Below are positions 1-7,971 of a stretch of 49,929 nucleotides of DNA, in pieces; within the stretch, counting starts at the first letter, position 1; each line of letters begins with the position of its first letter. The translations under genes and the position numbers were made by a program. The notes beneath the pieces are model-generated. The model was not told the origin of the DNA. It ran no database searches and saw only the letters and a program-made list of their open reading frames with translations. Source of the DNA: SIG575 sp045534165 (GTDB lineage Bacteria > Bacillota > Clostridia > Oscillospirales > Acutalibacteraceae); NCBI GenBank assembly GCA_045534165.1, contig JAZSJD010000073.1:1-49929 (forward strand). The letters run 5' to 3'.

Positions 1-14
1 AGCAGTGAGTCAAA

Positions 15-139
15 AGCCCTCCTTGTGTAAAGGAGGGTGGCAGGCGTAAGCCTGACGGGAGGATTGTAAAAGACTTTATATCAACAATCCCTCAGTCAAA
101 ATCACAGATTTTGACAGCTCCCTTTACACAAGGGAGCCT
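15..139. repeat. Palindromic intergenic repeat element (two inverted arms)
   Basis: Two arms, 15-67 and 84-139, are diverged inverted copies of each other: both outer ends contain CCTTGTGTAAAGG-like sequence and both inner ends contain GGATTGT/ACAATCC. Each arm is also a double hairpin. On the left these are CCCTCCTT/AAGGAGGG and CAGGC/GCCTG; on the right GTCAAAATC/GATTTTGAC and GCTCCCTT/AAGGGAGC. The pattern resembles repeats I associate with intergenic regions of gut Clostridia (AATCCCTCAGTCA...GCTCCCTT...AAGGGAGC). It carries no gene. A MITE-like or REP-like origin is inference. Confidence 0.7.
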
Positions 140-453
140 AATTTCACAGTCAGTTTGTATGATAAAAAATAAAATAATAAAAAATTGTTTTGTTCATAAA
201 ACCTTTCTCCTTTTTTCTCATCAGAAAAGGAGAAAGGCTTCTTCTCTATATATAACTCTTTCTCTTTATCTATATCTTTCTCTATCTCTGTGTCACAATG
301 TGACACTAAAGCGTCACTTTGTTCACTTCAGGTGTTTTTCAGGCAACAAAAATCCCCTCGGAGATTATGCCGAGCATTGATAATACAAGGAATTTTGTTC
401 GAGAAACAAAAACTTCCTTACCAACACTCGGCATACGCCGAGAGGAAATTAAA
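140..453. other. Intergenic region with a series of hairpins
   Basis: I see no convincing gene here. The region holds a 13-bp stem at 202-237 (CCTTTCTCCTTTT/AAAAGGAGAAAGG), a pyrimidine-rich tract at about 237-290, a GTGTCAC/GTGACAC palindrome at 290-306, a CTCGG/CCGAG stem at 357-374, an AAGGAA/TTCCTT stem with an inner TTTTGTT/AACAAAA at 387-419, and CTCGGC/GCCGAG at 427-442. Read on the minus strand they follow the TIR gene. The 202-237 stem is followed there by TTTT and is the best candidate for its terminator. Confidence 0.55.
202..237 (-). terminator. Possible terminator downstream of the TIR gene
   Basis: A 13-bp perfect stem with a 10-base loop is followed on the minus strand by only four T residues. 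It lies about 220 bases past the stop of the TIR gene. The stem is strong and the U-tract is weak. Confidence 0.4.
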
Positions 454-2127
454 TTAACCTGCTATTGCACTTATCAGAAGTGACAGAATACTGATACCAA
501 TTAAAGCACCGATTCCGATGAGAACACCTTTGAGCATTCGCTTTTCACTTTCTTTTTTCTTCCGGGAGATATCCAATATTGCTGATTTCATTTTTTCACT
601 GTCTCTATATCCCATTTCTGCAAGCATTGCAAATATTTTGCCCGCTTCTTCAACAACATCTGCACTGTCAACCTTTGCCATATTATTTGCAGCCCGATAT
701 ATTCTTTCTTTACATTCTTCTATCAGCTTTTCTGCATCAGGATTTCCTTCAAGGGTTTTTGCATATACCAAAAGTTCCTTTGCATCTTCATAGTTATAAA
801 TAAGTTCGCCCTTAATTTCTATCTCTCTGGAAAGTTTTTTGTAAGCTTCTTTTCTTTCTTTTTCGATGCGAAGTCTTTCTTCCTCTTTCAGACGTTCCTG
901 AGCATTAGTCTGTGCAATTTCAAGATATTTCTGAACTTTCGCAACAAGTTCTTCATCACCATAGCGAATAACCTTTTTATAGTTAGCGTTATTTTCAAAA
1001 TTATATTGGAAAGTTTCAAAGTATTTTTCTTTCCTTATTTCAAGCACAGCCATCAGCTTGTAGAAATAAGCCATACTGTTTTTAGGCTCAATATCAAGAA
1101 CTTTTTCGCAATATTCATCGGCACTCTTCCAATCGCTGTCTTCAAGGAACATAGAAGCTCTTTCGAGGAGAGTATCAATATTGCCCACAGGTGCTGTTTC
1201 TTTGACTACAGTTACTTCTTTTGGTTCTGCAGTTGTATCAACAATTTTCTTGATACCTCTTACAACATCGTTGATAAAGCCGATTTTTGACATATCCTGA
1301 GCCTGGAGATGTGCAAATTCTTCCGGCAAATCATAAGCATCCATATCTCTGTAACAAGGGATAAGGAGTTTTGAACGGTCAGCTTTAACAAGTTTAAGGT
1401 AACGTGACCATTCATTTCTTACCCATACAGCATCGAAATATTCAGGTTTTGTGCCAACAACAAGCATAACCTTTGCAGAATTGAGAGCTGCAAAGATATA
1501 AGGCTCATATTCTCTGCCCAATTTATCTTCAAGAGTGATTGCAGCATAGAAAACTTTCAGACCATCTTTTGTGAGCTGATAATAAATATCGTTTGCAAGA
1601 GTGCTGTCTACTGTTCTTTTACCGCTTTCGTCAGTTTCTTTATAACAGATGAAAACATCAAAAGGCTCTTCATTCTTAACGATTTCAAGAATATCTTTCT
1701 GCAAAACTGCAATTTCTTCTGCCTGCTGTTTATAAATTGCTTTTACTTCACCCTCAGAGTTTGCAAGAGCTGAAATATAATCAATATCCGAAAGGATTGA
1801 TTCATACTGTGTTCTGTGGCAAGTAGGAATTCTTTTTAAAGTTTTCGGGTCTTCAACATATTCAATACCGTATTTGCAAAGCACAACACCCCAGTGTGCT
1901 TCTGCATCAGTGTTATCTTCGTTGAGAATTTTTTCATAAATATGTAAAGCCTTGTCAAATTCAGACTTGATTCGCAGGTTATTTGCTCTGTTGAAAAGGT
2001 TTGTGATTGTTTCGTCATTCTTACGTGGCAAAGTCTGAACTGAACCACAATACTCACAAGTTGCAATGCCTGATGAGTTATCAATTGTCATACTTCCGCC
2101 ACACATTTTACATTTAAAAACTGCCAT
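454..2127 (-). CDS. Zinc-ribbon, TIR-domain, C-terminal membrane-anchor protein
   Basis: About 557 residues. Residues 6-27 form a CxxC...CxxC zinc ribbon (C6, C9, C24, C27). Residues about 40-130 look TPR-like. Residues about 154-300 are a TIR domain (FDVFICYKETD start, then a VWVRNEW segment whose E239 is in the position of the catalytic glutamate of TIR NADases). A charged coiled-coil region follows and the protein ends in one hydrophobic helix. TIR domains cleave NAD+ or act as scaffolds; which applies here is unknown. The start at 2127 is chosen because AAGGAG precedes it at good spacing; a longer reading frame to 2220 would overlap cysK by about 100 bases. It overlaps the end of cysK by 14 bases, so the two are probably co-translated. 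The cytosol-facing TIR with a tail anchor recalls the second TIR protein at 25864-26850. Confidence 0.85.
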   Translation of the reverse strand: MAVFKCKMCGGSMTIDNSSGIATCEYCGSVQTLPRKNDETITNLFNRANNLRIKSEFDKALHIYEKILNEDNTDAEAHWGVVLCKYGIEYVEDPKTLKRIPTCHRTQYESILSDIDYISALANSEGEVKAIYKQQAEEIAVLQKDILEIVKNEEPFDVFICYKETDESGKRTVDSTLANDIYYQLTKDGLKVFYAAITLEDKLGREYEPYIFAALNSAKVMLVVGTKPEYFDAVWVRNEWSRYLKLVKADRSKLLIPCYRDMDAYDLPEEFAHLQAQDMSKIGFINDVVRGIKKIVDTTAEPKEVTVVKETAPVGNIDTLLERASMFLEDSDWKSADEYCEKVLDIEPKNSMAYFYKLMAVLEIRKEKYFETFQYNFENNANYKKVIRYGDEELVAKVQKYLEIAQTNAQERLKEEERLRIEKERKEAYKKLSREIEIKGELIYNYEDAKELLVYAKTLEGNPDAEKLIEECKERIYRAANNMAKVDSADVVEEAGKIFAMLAEMGYRDSEKMKSAILDISRKKKESEKRMLKGVLIGIGALIGISILSLLISAIAG

Positions 2128-3067
2128 ATCTTTCTCCTTCTTTAAACAAATCTGTTGAAAGGTATCTGTCCCCTGTATCAGGAAGCAGAACAACAATAGT
2201 TTTGCCTTTATTTTCTTCAAGTTTTGCTTTTTCTATTGCAACAAAAAGGGCTGCACCTGAAGAGATGCCTGCAAGAACACCTTCTGTTTTGCCAAGAATT
2301 CTGCTTGCAGAATAAGCTTCATTCTCATTTACCGTTACTATTTCATCATAAATTTCCGTGTTTAAAACTTCAGGCACAAAGCCTGCGCCAATGCCTTGCA
2401 GACCATGTTTTCCTGCCACACCCTTTGAAAGGAAAGGTGAATTTTCAGGCTCTACTGCAATGATTTTTATATCTTTGTTTTTCTCTTTGAGATATTCGCC
2501 TGTGCCCGTTATTGTGCCACCTGTGCCAACACCTGCAACAAAAATATCAACATTTCCGTCTGTATCTTCATAAATTTCAGGACCTGTTGTAATGTAATGC
2601 GCTTGTGGGTTTGAGGGATTTACAAACTGACCTGCAACAAAGCTTCCTTCAATTTCTGCTGACAATTCTTCTGCCTTATCAATTGCACCCTGCATGCCAA
2701 GTGCACCGTCTGTTAAAACAAGCTCTGCACCATAGGCAGAAATAAGCTGACGTCTTTCAACAGACATTGTATCAGGCATTACTATAACAAGTTTATATCC
2801 CTTTGCTGCTGCAACCATAGCAAGACCGATGCCGGTGTTACCTGATGTGGGTTCAATTATAACTGAACCTTTTTTCAGTTTACCGCTTTTTTCTGCATCT
2901 TCAACCATTTTTATTGCAACTCTGTCTTTAACAGAGCCTGCAGGGTTGAAAGATTCAAGCTTTGCAAGAAGTTTTGCTTTCAGTTCAAATTTTTCCTCAA
3001 TATTTGTCAGTTCAAGCAAGGGTGTTTTGCCTATAAGTTCATAAGCTGATTTATAGATTTTTCCCAT
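2114..3067 (-). CDS. cysK: Cysteine synthase A (O-acetylserine sulfhydrylase)
   Basis: 317 residues, the usual length. This PLP enzyme joins O-acetylserine and sulfide to give cysteine. The PLP lysine is K47 in NPAGSVKDRV, the phosphate-binding loop is PTSGNTGIG, and the GVGTGGTITG and GISSGAA segments are present. AAGGTGG precedes the ATG. It lies 11 bases after a phosphodiesterase gene and overlaps the TIR gene behind it. I see no T-box or S-box leader; transcription probably comes from the promoter in front of the GH2 gene at 5370-5398. Confidence 0.95.
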   Translation of the reverse strand: MGKIYKSAYELIGKTPLLELTNIEEKFELKAKLLAKLESFNPAGSVKDRVAIKMVEDAEKSGKLKKGSVIIEPTSGNTGIGLAMVAAAKGYKLVIVMPDTMSVERRQLISAYGAELVLTDGALGMQGAIDKAEELSAEIEGSFVAGQFVNPSNPQAHYITTGPEIYEDTDGNVDIFVAGVGTGGTITGTGEYLKEKNKDIKIIAVEPENSPFLSKGVAGKHGLQGIGAGFVPEVLNTEIYDEIVTVNENEAYSASRILGKTEGVLAGISSGAALFVAIEKAKLEENKGKTIVVLLPDTGDRYLSTDLFKEGERYGSF

Positions 3068-3078
3068 AACGAACCACC

Positions 3079-3621
3079 TTAAATACTATATTCCTTTATA
3101 GTATTTCCGTCAAAATCTTTCCAAACAAATTTATTTTCTTCCAGAATCATATAACCGTGGTGGCTGTCTTCTTTAGGAATTGAAACTGAACCCGGATTCA
3201 TATAAACATAATCTTCATGTTCAGTACATTTTGGCACATGGGTGTGACCGTGAAGAAGCACATCACCTTTTGCCAAAGGTGGCAGATTATTTTCGTTAAA
3301 ATTATGACCGTGAGTTAAATAAACCATTCTTTTGCCAATGCTGATAACCCCGTAATCTGCAAGAATGGGGAAAGAAAGCACCATCTGGTCAACTTCCGTA
3401 TCACAATTACCTCTTACTGCAAGAATCTCGTTCTTCAACGGATTCAGTAATTCAATAACTTTTTTGGGTGCATAATCTTTTGGCAAATCATTTCTCGGTC
3501 CGTGGTAAAGAATATCGCCAAGCAAAACAAGTTTATCTGCTTCTTCTTTTTTGTAGCTTTCAAGCATTTGTCTGCAATAATACTCAGAACCATGAATATC
3601 CGATGCTATAAAAAATTTCAT
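3079..3621 (-). CDS. YfcE/MJ0936-type metallophosphodiesterase
   Basis: 180 residues. The calcineurin-like metal-binding motifs appear in order: SDIHG near the N-terminus, LLGDILYHGPRN, GNCD, LTHGH and HGHTH. This matches the YfcE/MJ0936 family of small manganese-dependent phosphodiesterases, whose physiological substrate is generally unknown. A TTG codon three codons upstream (3630) overlaps the GH2 stop, but AGAGGA sits right against it; the ATG at 3621 has proper spacing to AGAGGA and is preferred. It sits between the GH2 gene and cysK in one transcription unit. Confidence 0.9.
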   Translation of the reverse strand: MKFFIASDIHGSEYYCRQMLESYKKEEADKLVLLGDILYHGPRNDLPKDYAPKKVIELLNPLKNEILAVRGNCDTEVDQMVLSFPILADYGVISIGKRMVYLTHGHNFNENNLPPLAKGDVLLHGHTHVPKCTEHEDYVYMNPGSVSIPKEDSHHGYMILEENKFVWKDFDGNTIKEYSI

Positions 3622-3626
3622 ATTTT

Positions 3627-5327
3627 TCAATCCTCTATTGCTGCTTTTCTTGAATTTATCGCCTTGAAAATTTCAGGGTCAAATTTAGGAGTTCTGTCGT
3701 AATAATAAAGTCCGTTCTGCTCCTGCTCAATATCGTAAAGCTGAGTATAACAGAAACCAAACATTTTATCATTATCAAGCAAAGCATCTGTCAGGCCCTT
3801 ATATCTTGCAATAAATTCTTCCTCCGTTTTTGGTGCAATACCGTAACCCCAATCTCTTTCACCGGGATTGATTGACCATTGTATTCCACCGTATTCACTT
3901 ACAAAAGTGGGTTCACCCTTATAATGATGACGGTTGGGGAATTTATCATACAGAACATTTTCTGTCATAAACTTATCGTAATTGGCTTTGAAGATTTCCA
4001 CATTCTGCTCATAATCGTGCACATCGAAAATGTCTGTTTCAACGTGGTAATTTCCGCTTGTATCAATGCAGGGACGTGTGTTATCCACGTGTTTGGTTGC
4101 ATTATAAATGTTTCTTAACAATTCATCATTCTGTTCTCTGCCTTCATAATCCCATGTTTCATTAAAGGGACACCAACCAATAATTGAGGGATGGTTGAAA
4201 TCTCTTTCAACACTTTCAAGCCATTGGGGAAGATAAATTTCAAGGGACCTGTAACTTGAATAGTCTATGCCCCAGTTTGCATATTCGCCCCACACAATAT
4301 ATCCCATTTTATCACAATGGTATAAAAATCTTGGTTCAAAAACTTTTTGGTGAAGTCTTGCGCCATTGAAACCAACAGCCATTGAAAGTTCAATATCTTT
4401 AATTAAATCTTCTTCTGTGGGAGCTGTGTAAATTCCCTCAGGATAAAATCCCTGGTCAAGAACAAGTCGCTGGAAAACTGATTTTCCGTTAATGAGGAAT
4501 TTATATCCCTGTAGTTTAACATTTCTTAAACCAAAGTAGCTTTTTACCTTATCTTCACCAAAGGTAAATTCAACATCATAAAGACGTCCCTTGCCTACTT
4601 CCCAAAGATGGATTTCATCAAGCTTTATTTCACCGCAAACAGTTTTTTCTGTTACCCTGGAAAAAGAACCCATTTCCTTTCCTTCATAAAAAACTTTTGC
4701 TTCAAAAGTTCCTTCGCCTTCAACATCTGCTGAAATGGTTACTGTTCCATTGAGATAATCGGGGAAAAACTTAAAGTTTTTAATATAACTTTTTGGCACA
4801 AATTCAAGATAAACTGTCTGCCAGATACCTGTTGTTCTTGTGTAGTCACAGCCTCGTGAATAAAATTCACGGCACTGTTTACCAACAGGCTGGAGAGTAC
4901 TTCTCACATCATCCTGAGCATAAACACAGACTGTATTTTCGCCCACAGACACAAAATCTGTAATATCAATTCTGAAAGAAGTGTAACCACCCTTGTGAGA
5001 GCCTGCTTCTTTTCCGTTTATAAAAATGCGTGCATAATAATCGACCGCACCGAAGTGAAGAAAAATTCTACCCTCAAGCTGTGATGATGTTATGTTGATT
5101 TTTCTTCTGTACCACACAGCAGGGATAAAATCCACATATTCAATGCCTGAAAGCTTGCTTTCAGGACAGAAAGGAACAAGAATTTCTCCCTCCCATTCTT
5201 CTCTGTTTAAAATATCTCTCTGAAGTTTGCTGTTGCCGAAATCAAATTCAAAATCCCATTTACCGTTGAGATTTTCCCAATTTTCTCTTTCGAACTGTGG
5301 GTTAGGATATTCACTTCTCGGAATCAT
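3627..5327 (-). CDS. Glycoside hydrolase family 2 (beta-galactosidase/glucuronidase-like)
   Basis: 566 residues. Residues 1-175 form the jelly-roll sugar-binding domain, about 176-270 an Ig-like domain, and about 271-566 the TIM barrel. The acid/base glutamate is E390 in CPFNETWDYE and the nucleophile is probably E478 in TFVSEYGG. There is no signal peptide, so the enzyme should be cytoplasmic and act on imported oligosaccharides; the exact sugar is not readable from sequence. It is shorter than LacZ and lacks extra C-terminal domains. GAGGTG precedes the ATG. First gene of the unit that continues into the phosphodiesterase, cysK and TIR genes. Confidence 0.92.
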   Translation of the reverse strand: MIPRSEYPNPQFERENWENLNGKWDFEFDFGNSKLQRDILNREEWEGEILVPFCPESKLSGIEYVDFIPAVWYRRKINITSSQLEGRIFLHFGAVDYYARIFINGKEAGSHKGGYTSFRIDITDFVSVGENTVCVYAQDDVRSTLQPVGKQCREFYSRGCDYTRTTGIWQTVYLEFVPKSYIKNFKFFPDYLNGTVTISADVEGEGTFEAKVFYEGKEMGSFSRVTEKTVCGEIKLDEIHLWEVGKGRLYDVEFTFGEDKVKSYFGLRNVKLQGYKFLINGKSVFQRLVLDQGFYPEGIYTAPTEEDLIKDIELSMAVGFNGARLHQKVFEPRFLYHCDKMGYIVWGEYANWGIDYSSYRSLEIYLPQWLESVERDFNHPSIIGWCPFNETWDYEGREQNDELLRNIYNATKHVDNTRPCIDTSGNYHVETDIFDVHDYEQNVEIFKANYDKFMTENVLYDKFPNRHHYKGEPTFVSEYGGIQWSINPGERDWGYGIAPKTEEEFIARYKGLTDALLDNDKMFGFCYTQLYDIEQEQNGLYYYDRTPKFDPEIFKAINSRKAAIED

Positions 5328-5369
5328 ATTTTTGCACCTCTTATGCCGATTTTAATATGGTTTTTTATA

Positions 5370-5398
5370 ATCTTATCAGTTTATTTTTCTGTTGTCAA
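5370..5398 (-). promoter_or_regulatory. Sigma-A promoter of the GH2-cysK-TIR unit
   Basis: Minus strand: -35 TTGACA at 5393-5398, a 17-base spacer, and -10 TAAGAT at 5370-5375. It overlaps the last codons of the deacetylase gene and lies about 45 bases before the GH2 start. Confidence 0.65.
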
Positions 5399-6160
5399 TG
5401 TTTCGTTCAAAAATTGCTTTCCACTATGATCAATTGCATAATCGCTTTTATAAATAAGGCTTTCAACCGTTACAAATTCATACCCTTCAGATGATAATTT
5501 TTCAAGAATTTTACCAAGAGCTTCAGGTGTATTTATTGCTGCATTATGGAACAGAACGATTGAACCGTTTTCTACTTTATTTACCACTCTGTTATAAATT
5601 TCATCAGCAGAAAGATTTTTCCAATCAAGTGAATCCACATCCCATTGAATTGTATACATTCCCAGAGAATTAACTGTTTCTATAACATTGTTGCTGTAAT
5701 CGCCATAAGGCGGTCTGATTAAAGAAGGCATTTTTTTAGTTATGGCACAGATTTTTTCGTTACAATTTATAATTTCCTGTTCCATACCCTCTTTGGACAG
5801 CTCAGGCATTTTGGGATGAGTATCTGAATGGTTTTGTATGCTGTGCCCTGCATCTGCCAGAGCTTTTACGCTTTCAGGGTATTTATCGACCCAGCTTCCC
5901 ACAAGGAAAAATGTTGCTTTGGCTTTATATTTACCCAGAATTTCTATCAGCTCTTCCGTATCTTCATTTCCCCACGCTGCATCAAAAGTCAATGCAACTT
6001 GTTTTTTATCAGTTTCAACGCAATAAATAGGTAAAAGTCTGTTTTGTGCTGCAGTTGAAACAGCTCCCCTGCTTATCCCGAAAATTCCGAACAGAACAAG
6101 CATAACCAACGCCACAATAATGAGGAAAAGACTTTTCTTTGTTAAAAATATAGTTTTCAT
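5381..6160 (-). CDS. Polysaccharide deacetylase, PdaB-like sporulation type
   Basis: 259 residues. An N-terminal membrane anchor (about residues 10-30) leads to a NodB-homology domain: LTFDAAWGNEDTEE (D60 in place of the first catalytic Asp), the metal ligands H111 and H115 in HSDTH, and RPPYGDYS. The FDxxWG form instead of FDDG is typical of the PdaB/YlxY branch, which modifies spore cortex peptidoglycan or related glycans outside the membrane. The role in sporulation is inferred from that branch and from sigE nearby. ATG with an upstream GGGTGGAG. Confidence 0.85.
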   Translation of the reverse strand: MKTIFLTKKSLFLIIVALVMLVLFGIFGISRGAVSTAAQNRLLPIYCVETDKKQVALTFDAAWGNEDTEELIEILGKYKAKATFFLVGSWVDKYPESVKALADAGHSIQNHSDTHPKMPELSKEGMEQEIINCNEKICAITKKMPSLIRPPYGDYSNNVIETVNSLGMYTIQWDVDSLDWKNLSADEIYNRVVNKVENGSIVLFHNAAINTPEALGKILEKLSSEGYEFVTVESLIYKSDYAIDHSGKQFLNETLTTEK

Positions 6161-6222
6161 TTTATCTCCACCCTTTCTTTAATAATTTATTAAGGCTGCA
6201 TTAAAAAAATATCTTTTTCCTC

Positions 6223-6251
6223 TTGTAATTTTTAATAAAAATTAGTATAAT
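6223..6251 (+). promoter_or_regulatory. Sigma-A promoter of the Nudix gene
   Basis: TTGTAA at 6223-6228, a 17-base spacer, and TATAAT at 6246-6251. Transcription would start near 6258, leaving a leader of about 75 bases. Confidence 0.65.
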
Positions 6252-6272
6252 GTTTCCATATTGAGTTTAATT

Positions 6273-6320
6273 GTGTAATGTTGACCGTTTTCGGTCCCCT
6301 TTTATCCGCAGACATTACAC
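6273..6320 (+). promoter_or_regulatory. Structured mRNA leader next to the Nudix ribosome site
   Basis: GTGTAATG (6273-6280) pairs with CATTACAC (6313-6320). Inside is a smaller hairpin, GACC/GGTC at 6283-6296. The outer stem ends two bases before the AGAGGAG ribosome site at 6323-6329. This could be a regulatory leader, but no riboswitch class is recognised. Confidence 0.4.
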
Positions 6321-6334
6321 CCAGAGGAGAAAAA

Positions 6335-7063
6335 ATGTTAGGAAAATATGTGAGAGTTAAAATTACTCAACCCATAAATTCCTTCAACAAACAGTTTGGT
6401 TACAAATATTTACTCAACTATGGTGTTATGCACTATAATTCTAAACCCGGCTCCACAGCTCAGTGGGCTTATATTATGGGTATCAACCATCCTGTAAGGA
6501 ATTTTGACGGCAGAGTAATTGCCCGAATCAAACGTGTCACGGGCTCTATTGTTTATGTTGTGGCACCCAAAAGAATGCGCTTCATTCAGGCTGAAATTGA
6601 AGATGCAATTGAGCACGCAGAAGGCAGAGGAAAATATAAACTTGATTGCCTTTACGAATATTCCTGCGGTGCTGTTGTTTACAGAATCATCAACGGTGTG
6701 CGCCGTTATCTTCTTATTAAAAACAGAAGAAGTGCCCACTGGGGTTTCCCTAAAGGTCACATTGAACGTGGTGAAACTCCTGAAGACACAGCTAAAAGAG
6801 AAGTCCTTGAAGAAACAGGTATACACATCAACCTGTTACCTGATTTTGTTGAAAAATCAGATTATTCAATTCAGGGCAAAATTGAAAAATCCGTTTCCAT
6901 ATTTTTAGCCAACACCAAAGATACCCAGACAATCATTCAGCGCGAAGAAATTGAAGATTATATCTGGCTGACTTATGAAAACGCACTTTCAACACTTAAG
7001 TTTGAAAACGATAAATCCATCCTTGAAAAAGCTGAAAATTATCTTAACGAAAAGAATTTATAA
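6335..7063 (+). CDS. Pyrophosphatase-like N-domain fused to a Nudix hydrolase
   Basis: 242 residues. Residues about 105-240 contain a complete Nudix box: GHIERGE, then REVLEETGI, matching Gx5Ex7REUxEExGU. Nudix enzymes hydrolyse nucleoside diphosphates linked to another group. Residues 1-90 (MLGKYVRVKITQPINS..., YKYLLNYGV, YIMGINHPV, FDGRVIARIKR, VYVVAPK) resemble the short clostridial inorganic-pyrophosphatase-like family that begins MLGKxVxVxVxRPxxS and has a YxLNYGY segment; that homology is from memory. The start at 6335 is chosen because AGAGGAG lies 5 bases upstream; an upstream ATG at 6278 has no ribosome site. Single-gene unit ended by the palindrome at 7071-7096. Confidence 0.85.
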   Translation: MLGKYVRVKITQPINSFNKQFGYKYLLNYGVMHYNSKPGSTAQWAYIMGINHPVRNFDGRVIARIKRVTGSIVYVVAPKRMRFIQAEIEDAIEHAEGRGKYKLDCLYEYSCGAVVYRIINGVRRYLLIKNRRSAHWGFPKGHIERGETPEDTAKREVLEETGIHINLLPDFVEKSDYSIQGKIEKSVSIFLANTKDTQTIIQREEIEDYIWLTYENALSTLKFENDKSILEKAENYLNEKNL

Positions 7064-7070
7064 AATTATA

Positions 7071-7096
7071 ACCGTGTAATCAATTGATTACACGGT
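7071..7096. terminator. Bidirectional terminator between convergent genes
   Basis: Perfect 26-base palindrome ACCGTGTAAT-CAATTG-ATTACACGGT, followed on the plus strand by TTTCTTCTTTTTC. It serves the Nudix gene and overlaps the stop codon of the convergent exonuclease gene. Confidence 0.8.
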
Positions 7097-7948
7097 TTCT
7101 TCTTTTTCTTCTTCAATTACTTTTGTTATTTTACGTATTTCAGTTCTGTCATAAAGTTTTTTGAACCTTACATTGACCTGATATTTTTTATCACAATCTT
7201 CACAATAATACTGTGCACGGAAATACTGGTTTGAATATTTCCATTTGGTGAGAGCCTGTGCAGGTTTACCGCAGGTTTCACAAGTACAGTTAAGATAAGA
7301 TTTATCAACAAGAGGATTTTTCATTGAGCTGATAACTTTGCTTTTGAAAAGAAGCCTTGAATAAAACTCATCATCACATTTTTTGATATATTCATTTATG
7401 ATTTTATCTTCTCTCACACGGCTAAAACATTCTGCTGTTATTTTACTGTCGTCAAGGGCTCTGTGCAGAGCATAACCGTCATCGCTGATTCCAACCAATT
7501 CCGCCGCTGAAGAAAGTCCTATCTGATGGGATTTGGACGTACCTTTTATTCTTTGGAAATATTTCTGCAAATCCATATATTTATCAAGGAAAGGTATTGT
7601 ATCTCCGCAACCGAAATATTTGCAATTATCAATCAGGACTCTTACATCACCATCGCCCCAGGTCATAATAACGCTTTCTTCTTTGCCGATCCATTTTTTG
7701 AAATTGGAAACAGCCTGGGGAAAAAGTATGCCTGTTTTGATTTCATCATTCGTGATGTGAGTTATCTCTTTTGTGTTTGCACGTAATTTTTTGCCGACCT
7801 GGGTGTTTATAAGGCAAGTGAACTCATCATAAATGTTGCCCTTTTCATCAACCTTTACGGCACCGAATTCAATTATTTCATTAAAAAAGCCATGGATTTT
7901 TTTACCGTAGACGTTGTTCCACTCCAAATCGAGGGCAATAAACTGCAT
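7088..7948 (-). CDS. DEDDh 3'-5' exonuclease (DnaQ/KapD-like) with C-terminal zinc ribbon
   Basis: 286 residues. FIALDLEWN gives D7 and E9; the WGDGDVRVL segment and HRALDDSK supply the later acidic and histidine residues of the DEDDh exonuclease fold. Residues about 220-255 contain CTCETCGK...YCEDC, a four-cysteine zinc ribbon that is an addition to the basic fold. The substrate (DNA or RNA) cannot be decided; KapD-like and ERI-1-like members act on RNA or short nucleic acids. AGGAAG precedes the ATG. It lies 23 bases behind the DHHW gene and probably is the last gene of that unit. Confidence 0.85.
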   Translation of the reverse strand: MQFIALDLEWNNVYGKKIHGFFNEIIEFGAVKVDEKGNIYDEFTCLINTQVGKKLRANTKEITHITNDEIKTGILFPQAVSNFKKWIGKEESVIMTWGDGDVRVLIDNCKYFGCGDTIPFLDKYMDLQKYFQRIKGTSKSHQIGLSSAAELVGISDDGYALHRALDDSKITAECFSRVREDKIINEYIKKCDDEFYSRLLFKSKVISSMKNPLVDKSYLNCTCETCGKPAQALTKWKYSNQYFRAQYYCEDCDKKYQVNVRFKKLYDRTEIRKITKVIEEEKEETV

Positions 7949-7971
7949 TTTTATCTTCCTAACTTTTCACA

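Noticed and set aside
111..380. 89-codon plus-strand frame in the left intergenic region
   Set aside because: It runs through hairpins and a pyrimidine-rich tract, has a simple-repeat translation (LSLYLYLSLSL) and no ribosome site.
2128..2220. 31 extra N-terminal codons for the first TIR protein
   Set aside because: They lie inside cysK in another frame; a strong ribosome site precedes the ATG at 2127 and the zinc ribbon starts there.
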